Program-made: the position numbers and the translations under genes
Part shown: in pieces, positions 46,452-58,800 of the stretch
How the letters are laid out: each line of letters starts with the position of its first letter
Numbering within the stretch: position 1 is the first letter of the stretch
The notes under the pieces: model-generated
What the model saw: the letters and a program-made list of their open reading frames with translations, nothing else
The model's database searches: none
What the model was told of the DNA's origin: nothing
Assembly (NCBI GenBank): GCA_003118195.1
Contig: BEXV01000125.1
Coordinates: forward strand, 218,467-282,466
Direction of reading: 5' to 3'
DNA: 64,000 nucleotides
DNA from: Hemicentrotus pulcherrimus
Lineage: Eukaryota > Echinodermata > Echinoidea > Camarodonta > Strongylocentrotidae

Positions 46452-47162
46452 AGAGGAGAGAATGGCACGAATAAAGAAGCAATGAAAGAAAGAAAGAAAC
46501 CGCATGGCGTGAGCATTTAGCAACCATGCGATGGAACTTGGCGAAAGTAGGAATGGTCCTTCTGGTAATGTAGATGGGCTGAATTGTTGACGGTTGTGCG
46601 TTGATTGATCAATATCCTGTATCACGAGTCAGTCAGTCGAGAAAGAGAAAGATTGGCAGGTAAAATGACAGATGAAGGAAGAGGATGGGACTGTAATATG
46701 GACCAGATCAACGAACTGTCAAACTTTTCAATGTATATGAATGCTTTTTTGTAATGCCCGTAAACAAAGCAGACCTTTCCCATTTCTTTTCAATTGGAAC
46801 AAATGTCGCTGAATTAAAAACAGTTGAGAGGATGAAAGGACTTACTGCGTGGTAATTTTGGTAGATGGCAATTGACAATACTTGGCAACTATTGAAAACT
46901 TACCTTGGGTAAACACATAGGTTGGTGTATTTATTTATCGTTCAAATTCAGCGCTTGTATATTATTGTAAGCAGTAAGCTAAATCCCATTTTCCTCCAAT
47001 ATGATGTATGATTTGAATACTAATCTCGCTTATTATACACTTCAGTATTACTGGTTCCGTGCAAACAATAATTCAACAGAAGCTCATGACATTTTTATTT
47101 CCATTCTATTTATGCCTCGTTCGAAACGAAAGGGATAACGCTGCATTTTGTATTACCTGAAA
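45140..47162. other. Noncoding, no gene recognised
   Basis: Contains an (AG)n microsatellite (46401-46460). Nothing else is supported. Confidence 0.55.
46401..46460. repeat. (AG)n microsatellite
   Basis: Perfect AG run of about 10 units with flanking AAAG/GGGAG variants. Confidence 0.9.
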
Positions 47163-47273
47163 CCTGTATAATAAATAGTTGCGATTCAATTGCAACTTGT
47201 TTGCGATTGATAAGCAACAATAGAATGCAAACTTGCGATTGATTCGGATGAATCGTAACTCTTTATGAGGCCT
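47163..47273. mobile_element. Second, diverged copy of the 9949-10084 MITE family
   Basis: The left end CCTGTATAATAAATAGTTGC and inverted right end CAGGCCTCATAAAGAGTTAC are imperfect terminal repeats. The inverted right end continues through GATTCATCCGAATCAATCGC, which matches the core of the element in the last bestrophin intron. Short and noncoding. Confidence 0.6.
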
Positions 47274-47649
47274 GCATGCTATAAACACTGTATGATTTCT
47301 AACCACTATAATAAATTGAATGCAAAGATGTACGAGCGAAATCTCAGGGGGGGGGGGNCCGTTTCTACATTTTCTTGAACTCACGGTTCCCCGAATCGTT
47401 ACTTTAAAAATACCATTTTTAATTTCGAGCGAAAAGCTGTCAAAGGTTTGGACAACATGGTGATCGAAGAGGACTTACACCAGAAGCAGGTGGAAAGAGG
47501 ATCTTGTTCAAGTTTGACCTGATTTGGTGGACTGATCCGCGTGAGTGCTGAAGCTTTAAGATCTTACGCTTCGTGGGTTGGGTATAAGTGCTGCATGGTT
47601 TAAACTGATCGATGCCAGATATCAGGTCATACCAAGGCAGATTGGCAGT

Positions 47650-47850
47650 TAGAGAGACGGAGAGAGAAAGACAAAGGGAGAGAGGGAGATAGAGACAGAG
47701 ACAGGGGGTGAGGGAGGGGACTATACCAACATGTCATCGCGTTTTCTGGCCACATTAATCAGCAATTAATATGTAGACAATATAAATTAGAGAGGGAGAG
47801 AAAGAGAGAGAGAGAGAGAGTTAGAGAAAAAGAGAAAGAGAAAGGGAGGT
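47650..47850. repeat. Two (AG)n tracts
   Basis: Purine-rich AG tracts at about 47650-47715 and 47791-47850 flank a short nonrepetitive stretch. Confidence 0.85.
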
Positions 47851-48730
47851 GGTGAAAAGTCGATGATGCAACAACAACATCAACAATGACATTTTTCACT
47901 TTATTAATCCACGACCTTGAACAATACCTTTACTCACCTTTGAAAAGTTCCAGTATATTAGACAATGATACAATAATTTCACATCGTTATAAATTATGAT
48001 AATAGAGATGTTGAAATGGATAAATAAAGATTAATTATACTTCCATACGGAATTATGAAACTGGAAAACACACTAAAACCCACGAACACTCAAACCCACA
48101 TACACACACACACATAATATTACGCCCGAAGGATATATAGGTAACACAAAACTTTACGTTAATGAGTTGATCCAGCAAGACTGCAAGTATCAAAATATGC
48201 TCTGAACAGGAATACATTACAGAAATTTAACACTAGCCAATCCATATTGAAAGGCACTGGCAGCTGGTTGAAGGAAGTCTGGAACTGAGACGTTTTGAAA
48301 AGATCAATAAATAAGCAACCTCGGTCAGCCACTGACCGGTATGCATACAACAACCACTTTTAAAAATGCTCAAAAACCAATCGATCGCGTAGGAGGAATC
48401 GAGGAATTGCTGTACAATTCCTCCAAACGGTTATTGTACAAATGCACCTTTACCCGAGGGTAGCTTGTTGAGGTATTGTTAATACAACACCGTCGACACG
48501 TGAATTGCAATAATATGGCTATATAATGCATGTATAACTGAAAACAAATGAAGATACACTTCGAGAAAAAACGTCATGATGGAATCAATTTGGAAACGAC
48601 ATCGGTCTATTCGTTCGTTTCGTTTTTATTTCCGTCATTTAAAAAGAATTCACAATGAAAAGAAAGTAACACAGAGAATGAAACAAGAATTAAAAAAAAA
48701 CAACTTATACATAATACTATACATTAGCAA

Positions 48731-48768
48731 GACAAAAACAAAAACAAAAACAAAAACAAAAACAAAAC
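48731..48768. repeat. (ACAAAA)6 hexanucleotide repeat
   Basis: About six perfect ACAAAA units. It lies about 170 bp beyond the 3' side of the minus-strand retrotransposon remnant, so its T-rich complement could belong to that element's tail. Confidence 0.9.
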
Positions 48769-48929
48769 ATTAAGAACGAAAGAACTTACACCGAAATAAG
48801 CAAAAAGTCAGAGAAAATAGACGGCAAGAAAGATAAGAAGAAGTAGTGGAAGAAGAAGGGGGGCAGAACAACACAAAGCAAAACAACAAGAATAGTGGCA
48901 TTTAAAGAAAAAAGAATGAACATTCTATT

Positions 48930-49385
48930 AAGGCCATATTAATTTAGTTGTGAAAGAGATCCTTTGAATAGAGACAGAGATATGCAATTGCGAATAGGTT
49001 GGGGAATGCTGTTGTATTATTTAGCCCCCTGTAGACAAAAAGCGCGTTTGTAGTTTTTTGCTCTGGGTTTGGGAAAGGAAAGATTACTGGTCTTGGGGTG
49101 TAAAATATGTTTACAGCTAATTATTTGGTGACATGTCAATGGGGATTTTAAACATCAATACTGTAATATGGAATATATGGCGAAATCTCCCATCGCAGTA
49201 TTTCATGCATTGAAGTAACAGAATATGTAATCGAGGCTTTATTTTCAAAATAGTTCTTCCTGCTCTATTTTGAAGCTTATGTAATTGATTAATGTATCTT
49301 TCATAAGTAGACTGTAAAACTATGTCTGCTTAATATAGATGAGGTAGAATAATAGTTGGGTACATAAGTTTTAATTTTCTTCTAT
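48930..49385 (-). pseudogene. CR1/Jockey-type non-LTR retrotransposon, broken 3' end of the reverse transcriptase ORF
   Basis: Minus-strand translation shows LHKLQNRAGRTILKIKP, then in other frames MHEILRWE, HITVLMFKIP and finally NSIPQPIRNCISLSLFKGSL. These blocks occur in this order at the C-terminal end of CR1/Jockey-like reverse transcriptase polyproteins (LQKLQNRA..., EVLRW..., W-N-x-I-P...LSxFK). Frame changes and stops between blocks show that it is dead. Only the 3' end is present, as expected from 5'-truncated target-primed insertion. Confidence 0.75.
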
Positions 49386-50150
49386 TAATGTATTTTCCTA
49401 AACGACGGAATTACGTATACATTCGGTAAAACTCCAAAACCCCGCCCCTCTCGTGAAAAAATGTCCCCAGCATAATTATGATATGAGGATCAAAATGATC
49501 ATCGGAAAAAGAGGCACCAACAAATAAATAGTGCGCCTTTCGCGTTGCTTGATTGCTCAGTGATTTGGGATGTTGTTAATTCTATTAATCGCGCTAGCTC
49601 ATTCATCTCACGAGGTAAGATGGAAATCTTTTCAAATCGATTCCTGTTCCTTAAGTTTCCTTACGTTTGAAACACTCTCCACTGCTTGGGCATCAGTTAT
49701 ATTCGTAGACTTTGGTTTTTGCGTTATTGCAGTCAAAATGGGTTTGGATTAGTCGCATAAAACAGAAGGTCACCGCTATATCCTCCACAGAGGAGGGGCT
49801 GAGCATGCAGGTAACATTGCCCGGGGTTGCTCGGTATACTATACCGCTACATTGATTCATAATTGTTTAAATAATTTCAGTGCCGTCTGGTACGTGAGCT
49901 CTGACGTTTGTTGAACTGGACAAATAATATAGAAGAATTTCTAAATAAAAAATAACAAAATTGCTATTCCTTTTTATTTCTATTTCATTCCATGCAGAGA
50001 GTATTTTGATGTAGATTCACATATTTGAAGATAATGTTTGATCAAAAGATACTTTTACTTGCATCATAGAATTGAATGGATATTCTCATGATTATGCCTA
50101 ATATAATGATGAAAAATTAAGAATTTGTGTGTGTCGGAAAGAGATAAGAA

Positions 50151-50187
50151 GAGAAAGAGAGAGAGAGAGAGAGAGAGGGAGGGGGGA
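50151..50187. repeat. (AG)n microsatellite
   Basis: AG run followed by GGGAGGGGGG. Confidence 0.9.
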
Positions 50188-52899
50188 GTTAAAGACATAC
50201 AGAGGGAGGTGAGAGGTACGTGGAGTCGGGTGGAGAAAAATGACTTTTTATAATAGAACAAAATGAGTTAACAATGATTAGATAATAATATGGAAATTAG
50301 AAAATATGAATTCCATTTACTCCACCTATTATAATCATGATAGAATGCACTGGAATGTTCGAAGTTTTCGCAACATTATTATTTTATAACATTATCATAA
50401 AAATGACAATAACGGAAGACATAAATAAATAATCGGTGTATGGGATGGGTAAAGCACACAGTAGTAGACAAGAAGGGAATCTATCGGCTGTGCAATATCC
50501 CCTGGGATATATTCCTTCAAGAGCCTTGAGAGACACTACAAAATGTCTTCATCTTTAATGTAAATAGGATGATATCGATAAGGCGTACTTGGTTCTACTG
50601 CCTAGCGGGCTTCAAGTCAGTGTACTTTTTCCCTGCCCGTTCTTGCTATTTCCCTTATATAATTTCCCATTCTCTTTATTAAATGACTACATAAGCGTGC
50701 TAAGAGTAGGCTTCCTGGATTAAGGTAACATTAAGGTAATACGAGGGATATACAAAGTGTGATGAACTGAGTGGAAGAACGAGGCCGAAGTATAATGGCA
50801 TAACAAAACTGATGGTTTTCCTCGTGGCACCACCGGTTACTAAATAAATGTCCGCCTTTTAAAATTTCCTAAAAATATATTTTATCGCTCAAAATTGGCG
50901 AATGAAGTTAGATTAAAAAGAAATTCATGAAGAACATTTCAAATGGGGGTCAAGGCCCAGTTAGATCCTGACCATACAAGATTTTTAAAAAAGAACAGAC
51001 ATAAACTGGGATTTTTATATTTATGACTATCCATTCAATTCGTTCTCAGCAGTTTTCAAATTGGTTCATATCTACTTGAGATATCGGAATTCAACCAGTC
51101 TGACTACAACAGTGTTCAAAATGCAAATACGATCTCCTTTAAAATTCTGCTGATACGTGGTGCAGTCATAAAAAAAAATCTTTACAAGGCATGTCCTGGG
51201 AAGGCTTGGTGTACGCGAATTCATGGAATGGCATCAGCAATCTTCCAGTGCGGTAGACATTTGCCGGAAGAATAAAAAGCAAGTTAATAAGCCGCTTAAT
51301 GCGTTATATTGTATGATTGAAAGAGATTGTCATTCTGGTAGAACTCTGGTAGAAAAATAACCACCGATATAATTTTTCAAATATAGGACTTTCAATCGTG
51401 TTATGTATTAATTTCTCACACAATATCATTCCAAGAATTAATTTCTTGCATAATATTTCTTTGTAGAGGTATAAACAAATTATATTTAATTGATATTTTT
51501 TTTACACGGCAGCAATTTAAAGAGCAATAATGATATCAGCTTCAGTTAAAATAAAAATAATCCGCTTTTGCAGCTTTTTGAATAAAAACACGTCCTCTAT
51601 GTAATCATGAATAACCATTACAAAATTTATAATTGAACTAACGAAATAAAACTGCTAACTTTTCAAACTTTTAGATTTTCAGCGTTTCACATTCTGCTAC
51701 GTAAGACCAGGATCACAGATTATAATAAACATTATGGGTACGACATTCCGAGGGAACTGAGGTTACTTGCCCAAATATCGACATTTCCAGTTTATAAATC
51801 GTGCGAGCGAGGAAAGCGAATGAGTAAAGTATTGACACGCTTTATAATGACGAAAAAAGTTTGTCATACAAATATACTCCGTAAGATAATTAACAAATAT
51901 ATAAATAGACTACCTCTCTGTCTAAATATCCAAAAATGGCCTAGAACCCCCTCCCCCTTTCTCCGACCTTACGCCTCGTAGCTGAGTGTGTAGGAAGAAA
52001 ATATGTCGGATACCCTGGATACTTTTCAAAAAACCTCTTGACACTATTACAGCTCTTTCAATCACCCTTGCCTCTTCTCCGTTGGGATAGTGTAGTCTTG
52101 ATCAACGTCAACTTGGGACGTGTTTGGAGTACCTCCTCGTCCTGTTTGTCATTCTCTGGCCATGGGGATACTCCGGGGGAGATGTTCCTTAATGTATTGT
52201 TAATCAACCCGTCTTGCGTCATGGCGTAGTATTACCGCTGCTACTGTGCGTAGCGTGTTCAAATATTTGAGGGATTATAGTTAACTGATATCTGACGTTC
52301 CTTGCGTGCCATCTAACATCAGGGAATGATGTAGGTAAAGGATGAATTGGAGTCCAAGAAATCCCACACTTCTACTTCTTCCACCTTCCTTTTGATTCCT
52401 ATTTTTGCCCCAAAAGATCAACGCAGTAATTCACTTGCAGGACCAGATTGAGTTCTTGTCCGAAAATATTAAACTTATCTTCTCTGTTCATCTTCATGAT
52501 TATTTTAATGTTCATGTCTCATTCTCATATGGGAAAAGCAATACTACATTGTGTATCCTAGGGCATAAGAACCCATTACGATGAGGAACAGACACCAATG
52601 TGGATAGTATCCAGTGCCACAAATATATTATATATATGACATTTCCTTTAAAAGTAGTAAGTTAACTAGAGGCCCTCCGTGCGAATCTGATCTCACTTAA
52701 TGAGGAAAATGAGATATTAGTACCTATATCATGTACGTCATTGTTGTGGTATAGGTGGGTAGGTGCATTTGCGTGTGAGGAAATTAATGTCCACATAATT
52801 ATACTAAATCACGTAAATATATTTCTAAGAGAGAGAGTGGGACGTGAAGAGGTTTAATAGTATATAGAGAAAGAATGAAGGAGACAAAGACAGGTGCAG

Positions 52900-52941
52900 G
52901 GAGAAAGAGAGAGAGAAAGAGAGAGAGATAGAGAAAGAGAC
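52900..52941. repeat. (AG)n microsatellite
   Basis: AG units with AAAG and ATAG interruptions. Confidence 0.88.
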
Positions 52942-55900
52942 TTACACAAGTCATACAGGTAATGATTGTAAGAAAATTGGCGTCATAAGTTAACCAGTGC
53001 GGTGCATAGATTTAATTTGAATCAAATCTATGAAATGAATTCGAATTAACCTCCGCAAACAATCAACACTTCTCACCCAGAAAGTAATTTCGTCGCATTA
53101 TGTCGAGAAAAATCGATTTTGTTTGACGGTCCCCGAAAATAAGCAATAACCAGAATCGGAAATTGATTTCCTTTCTTCATGGATGACGGTGGTATATTAA
53201 GTTAAGATTAAAAATCGGGGACAAAGTCTAAGGGGTTTATTCTGATAATGAAGTCATAATGAGGAAACGAAAAAGCTTAGGCGTTATAAATTTATCCATT
53301 ATACAAAATAGGTATGGTAAATTTCATATTTGTAGTTTAACGTTTTCTTGTTTAAATTAATTTTACACCTTGAGAACTTGAAAGTAAACTTGTTATGAAA
53401 AGTTGTCGATCATCATATACCAAGGTTTAATTGGTAACTTTGACAGGATGTCGCCAGACGGTTAGGTTTTAAGTTGGTGATGACGTAGAACTAAGTCAGC
53501 CAACAAGCTTGCCGGAATTTTTCCAATAATAAGGATGGTTACCAGAATTTAAAATTTGCCGAAAATACAAAGGAAACAAAGTTTCGAAGAAAAAAAATTA
53601 ACCAACAAAATTTGATATTCTGATACAGTCGTTGGAGTGTTAACCCATCATCTACCAAGGTCTAAAACTATCCAGTTTGTAAATTTAAGATTATTTATAA
53701 GTAGAAACGGTAATTATCAATTTATACTGACTGCAGTTGGTCATTCCATCATCGACAACAGTAGCTTGGTGGAGCAAGGGGGTACAGATTACCAGTTTCC
53801 ATGGACGTGCATGGCTACGTGCCTTATGCTGCATGGGGTACAGGAAAGAAGAGCAGCTGCAGTAAACAATATAACCAACGGCGCCCACGCATAAGGGTGA
53901 CCAAAATATGCATAACCTCTTCATCATAATACTATTACGTTCGGCTTTCAACGAGCCCCTCTTCCCAATCATATCATCATTCTGTAAGACCGTCCCAATA
54001 GGCCCTGTCGAAATATCATGGAGAGACGTTGAACCAAATACATTTAAATAGCAATAGCTTGCATTTCACATCAAAATGTATCTCAAAATGCAAGGAAGGG
54101 GCTATTAAAAAGGAAATGCTATTTCCATGTATTTAACATAATCAGACGGAAATGGATCGATTTGCATCGTTGTTTATTTAAAAGGCAAACATAATCGTCA
54201 AACAGGCTCAGGTGGTAGAGAGAAACGTGAGTAATACTTAACAGCTTGCAATAGAAATAGGGAACGACAGACTTTTCATGGTTCAGTACGTTACAGGCAC
54301 ATATTTTTTTAAAAACTTTTAGATGTAAATACTTTAGGATCAAACATAATATTAGAGATATTAAATGTAGAGCAATGATACCTTTGTACCATCGGCTCTC
54401 CGATAATAATTTTCTAAACACAGGAATTATTATGGGTATTAAATATTTATTTAAAAAGGAAGAAAAAAAAAATGTCAACGAATAGATAATTCAACGAGCT
54501 ATGAATCTCATTTGTTCTTTTCAGACAAACAAATTATTGTGTCTTTTAAATAGTGGTCCTGATTTAAAAAAATGAATAAACGTATCAACACAAGCACTTA
54601 AACCATCTGATATGACTTTGAACTTTTACGGTTTACCCTAATAATTATTTACCCATTATAATAACCACATGTGTTAGGTTTGGCCAAAAAACTTATACAT
54701 GCAATATTGATGAAAAGAAGACAGACTCGTATCATAATCTAAGACATGTTATATCGCGGTAACACCATGCATCAGCGTAATGAATGGGCATTTTAATGGA
54801 AGTCCAATAAATATTTTGACAGTGAATTGGACAATTCCATTAGGAGGCAATACGTGGGACCCTTAAGCTCAACAGCCAAGAAATTAAAGATATGCCGTGG
54901 TACAAACACCTTGCGGTGAGCTTCGCGACATTACTCCCTCCCCGCACCAATAGGCAATTTTCTGCCCGAGCGATCATCGCAAATTCAATATCTTGAAGCG
55001 ATGAGATTTGACGCGCTTTGCTCGGTCCAATCCGGTGTTATGACCTAATCTAGGATAATAAGCGGAATTTAAGTCATCCCCTTGATATAAGTGATCATTT
55101 CACGTCAGAACTGACGGTTCTCATAATGATCGATGATTCGGCGTATAAAATAAAAGACGGGGATAAAGGGGTTAAAGGGTGTCCCTTTAATACTTTTATC
55201 AGACCTCTATTAATTGAAAATAAAATACAGATATCAAAGTAGACTTATCAAATGAATGCGACAACAATGTATAGACCTCTTCGAAAACAGCAATATTGAG
55301 ATATATTTAGTAATCAAAATTGACTGGCTCGGGCATAATTTCCATGTAGTCCACACTTAACCTCGAGCAACCCAAAATGGTTTGAACTAGACCACCCAAA
55401 AATCATTTCACCGAAATCAAAATCAAAGGTGATTCAAAATGCAGCAGAATTCGGTAAGGCTTACCATTCACTTCTATTAGCAATGTCGCAACCTTATACT
55501 AAAATAACATTATGCTAAGCAATCACAACATCTAAAATATATGATGGTTCACGAAAGAAATCCTTAAAAACAAGAGTAGTTATTCCATTTACATCTCTCT
55601 TTAAAACTAATGGCTTATCTTATTTCTCTTATCTTATAAAAGTCAATAACTATCTAGCTATAATTATACTACAATACAATTCAAATAATTACTTCTGAGA
55701 AATACACCTCAAGGCATGTTAACATTGAATTAAATTGAATTGAAGGCGCTTCACTGGATTGTATATACAATGTAGCTCTTATAATAAAAACTGGGAACTC
55801 ATAGGACAATTGGAAATCCCAACGCAAAATAATTTCTGCTACTGTAATAGATCACCCGCAAGGGGACCCAGCGTGTCAAACCAATTTTGTTCTTCCAGTG

Positions 55901-56776
55901 ACGGCTTCATCATGGCATCGACATGGCACTGTTTTTACAGCAGGTAACCATAACCAGACCAAAGAGCAGTAGATGATGAGGGCTGCTGAAGTAGACAGTG
56001 AAAATGACTTCTATACCCAAAAGAGAAAAAACATAGGCAACTAAAAGGAATTTTTGCGAACAGATGTACAATCCATTTTCTTGTTCAATGTCAAATGGGT
56101 GACTTTGAAATGAAAAAAACTATTTACGAGGTATTATATTAGGTCCTTGAATTAAATCTCTAAACATCATTTCGTGAAACATGAAGTGTGTGCTTACTGG
56201 AAACTATAGCCTATATGATTTTATAATTCATGTGAATAATGTTGTTTGAAAGAGGTAAGAGTACCCTTTAAGACAGCGGTGCAGGCGGACTGTGAGCTCT
56301 CACGTGTAACGTATGCGTTCGAGCGTCAATGTCAATTAACTGATGACTTCAAAATATACCATCAGGTTGGTATGCATACCATAACACTCAACTTTAAAGC
56401 TCGTTGTCATTGTAAGGACATACTATAACCCAAGGTCAGGTGAAATAAACTAGACTGTGGTTTTTTAAAACGAGCGTTTTTTAGAAATCAAAGTGAATAT
56501 TTTTTCTTGTAATGAATCCACTACTAATATTATGTTTATGTATTTAGGCAAATATCACGATTGCAAAAGCACACATGGTAAATCTACAAACTACGGACAT
56601 AATATAAGAATTCATACCATTTTAAACTTGTGTACAACCCCGTTTGAGATAAGATTCTCTGAGCTTCTTCATTTAATATCTCTTTTGTGTACACATAGCC
56701 ACAGTTAAATAGTCATCATCCCGATCCGCTCCGAAGTAAAGACGAAATTAAAGATAAACTTTAGTACTGGTAATGC

Positions 56777-56934
56777 GATTGCATTGTCAAAGAAAAGGTT
56801 TGGAAAGGATCAGAAACAGTTGATCATGTAGCATGTAAGTAATTGGTGTGTCAAAGATTGCATTGTCAAAGAAAAGGTGTGGAAAGGATCAGAAACAGTT
56901 GATCATGTAGCATGTAAGTATTGGTGTGCACTGC
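56777..56934. repeat. Tandem duplication, period 79 bp
   Basis: Two copies beginning GATTGCATTGTCAAAGAAAA start at 56777 and 56856 and differ by only a substitution (GGTTTGG against GGTGTGG) and a one-base indel (GTAAGTAATT against GTAAGTATT), until they diverge at the end of copy two. Confidence 0.95.
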
Positions 56935-57921
56935 AAGGTCCTGTAGTCATCAAAATCATAATAAATTTGACAGAGTCTTGGTAAAGTAACAAGCACTGTA
57001 CACAGAAAGCTATATATGGGACAACGCACATGGTGTCGGGGCTAGTACTACCTTGATTTCATTGTCTTTCTATGCTCATTACTCAGCCAGTATACATTTT
57101 CTTCCAAATTTGTTTGGTACATGTCATTTATTTGTAATCTTGAACATTCAGTGTAAGTTTCGTTTGATTCTGTGAGAATTATTATTATTTTTTTAAAAAC
57201 CAGAACTGGAGTTTATGTTTAACATGTCTTTACGTCATTGATGACAATCAGTTACACGTCAAACAGCCTTACGGGGAGACCCGGAAGAAAAAAGCCCAAA
57301 ACAGCAATGATACAACTATGTTACAACTATTGAATAACAAAGAAGATTATATTAGGGACTGCGCGACATTTGGGAACCCATGACTTCAGCGTGGGTGTAT
57401 AGGAGCGCGGATGGGTTTTCCTTGATTTGAGAAAGAAGAACGCAGATGTGATGTGCATGGTCTGCTATTTTAGTATCTTTCTGAGACAGATGCAATGTGC
57501 TTTGCTGTTCATAACCTTAGCCACTGTGAGGAATCGCCCTATAATAAGATTACACACAAATGGTTTTATCGTTAGAGTTTGATTAGTTCAACGGACCTAG
57601 TGTGGGTATGTGTGTGCGGGGATTGGGTGCGTGGGTATACGTGAGTGCGTTTGTTATGTGGGTGCGTTCATTTTTGTAAGTGTTTTAAACAAAGAACTGT
57701 TAGTGAATAGAGTCTATGCTCAAGCACAGTTTGTTTGAAATAATAATGAAACACGTTTGATTACACTTAGCCCTCGTTTGACTACACATAGTGTTTATGG
57801 AATTCCTAGATCTATATTTTACTTGTGCTCAGATGCAGGAGCTCGTAAGAATAACTCAGAATGTTCACCCCCAACAAATAATAATTGTCGAATTTATGTG
57901 TTTTAGGCTACTTAATTAAAT

Positions 57922-58040
57922 GGTAATGGTAATGGTTTTATTAAAAATTCTTTTGCAGCCAAATGGTTGAATTGCAGAACTTTGTACATTGTAAAAACAT
58001 AAATATTTATACAAACAAAAACAAATATAATGAATTAAAA
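57922..58040 (-). mobile_element. Probable LINE 3' tail with ACCATT-type terminal repeats
   Basis: On the minus strand the sequence passes through TTTAATAAAACCATTACCAT and ends in repeated ATTACC units (plus-strand GGTAATGGTAATGG at 57922-57935). Short terminal tandem repeats of this kind, instead of poly(A), are typical of CR1/L2-like LINE 3' ends. No coding sequence was recognised upstream of it. Confidence 0.5.
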
Positions 58041-58661
58041 TCTTGATTTTCAATAATTATTACTATTTAAAGTAACCCCACTGAACTTCATTTTGTGTGC
58101 CTTTTCATGTTAAGGGTAAGATAGAACCTGTAAACAACGTGAAACAAAAACAGTATTCATTATCAATATACACTACATTCGTCAAGATATGCATTCGTCT
58201 CCATAAGATGTGAACACACACTGTTTTTCATATCATTTTAATTTTTCAAAGGTAAAATAAAATAAGATTTTGTACAGGGTAATAAGTATTTTGTGGGCGG
58301 ATGCCCCCCCCCCCAATATTTTAGATAATGACTGTGTATCTATTGGNCCCTCCTCCTCCATACTGGGACTGTCTGGCGCCTCAGGATAATAGTACTATAA
58401 AGCAAATCCGATGTTAAAGCAAATTCATTTTGTTATCTATTATGGAATGCTTATTCATTCAATCAATTTATTTTAAAAAAATCAAGACATTATTCTTTGC
58501 AATGTCAAGTTATGCCGGTTTTAAAATCATGAATATATTCTACATATCCTAAGCCAAATAACTTGTTTCGCTCATTTCCCCCATGCACTAGATAATAAAA
58601 GCCACTAACGCATTAAGCATAAAAGGGTGATCAATCACATTCTTTAACTTCTCCTTCTCTG

Positions 58662-58800
58662 TCTCTCTCTCTCTCTCTCTCATCCTCTCTTCGCTTTTTC
58701 TATCTTCTCTCTGTGTCTCCATCTGTCTTTCTCTCTCTATCATTTCTCACCTTCTTTCATTTCTCTTTATCTGTCTCCCTGTGTCTCCTTTCCCTCTTTA
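58662..58800. repeat. (CT)n microsatellite and CT-rich tract
   Basis: About ten CT units at 58662-58681 followed by over 100 bp of pyrimidine-rich sequence. Confidence 0.88.

Larger units (their letters stand above)
49386..57921. other. Noncoding, no gene recognised
   Basis: Contains (AG)n at 50151-50187 and 52900-52941 and a 79-bp tandem duplication at 56777-56934. A 119-codon AT-rich frame at 54119-54478 has no recognisable domain. Confidence 0.55.

Noticed and set aside
54119..54478. 119-residue minus-strand hydrophobic frame
   Set aside because: Leu/Ile/Phe-rich because the DNA is AT-rich; no family resemblance was seen.
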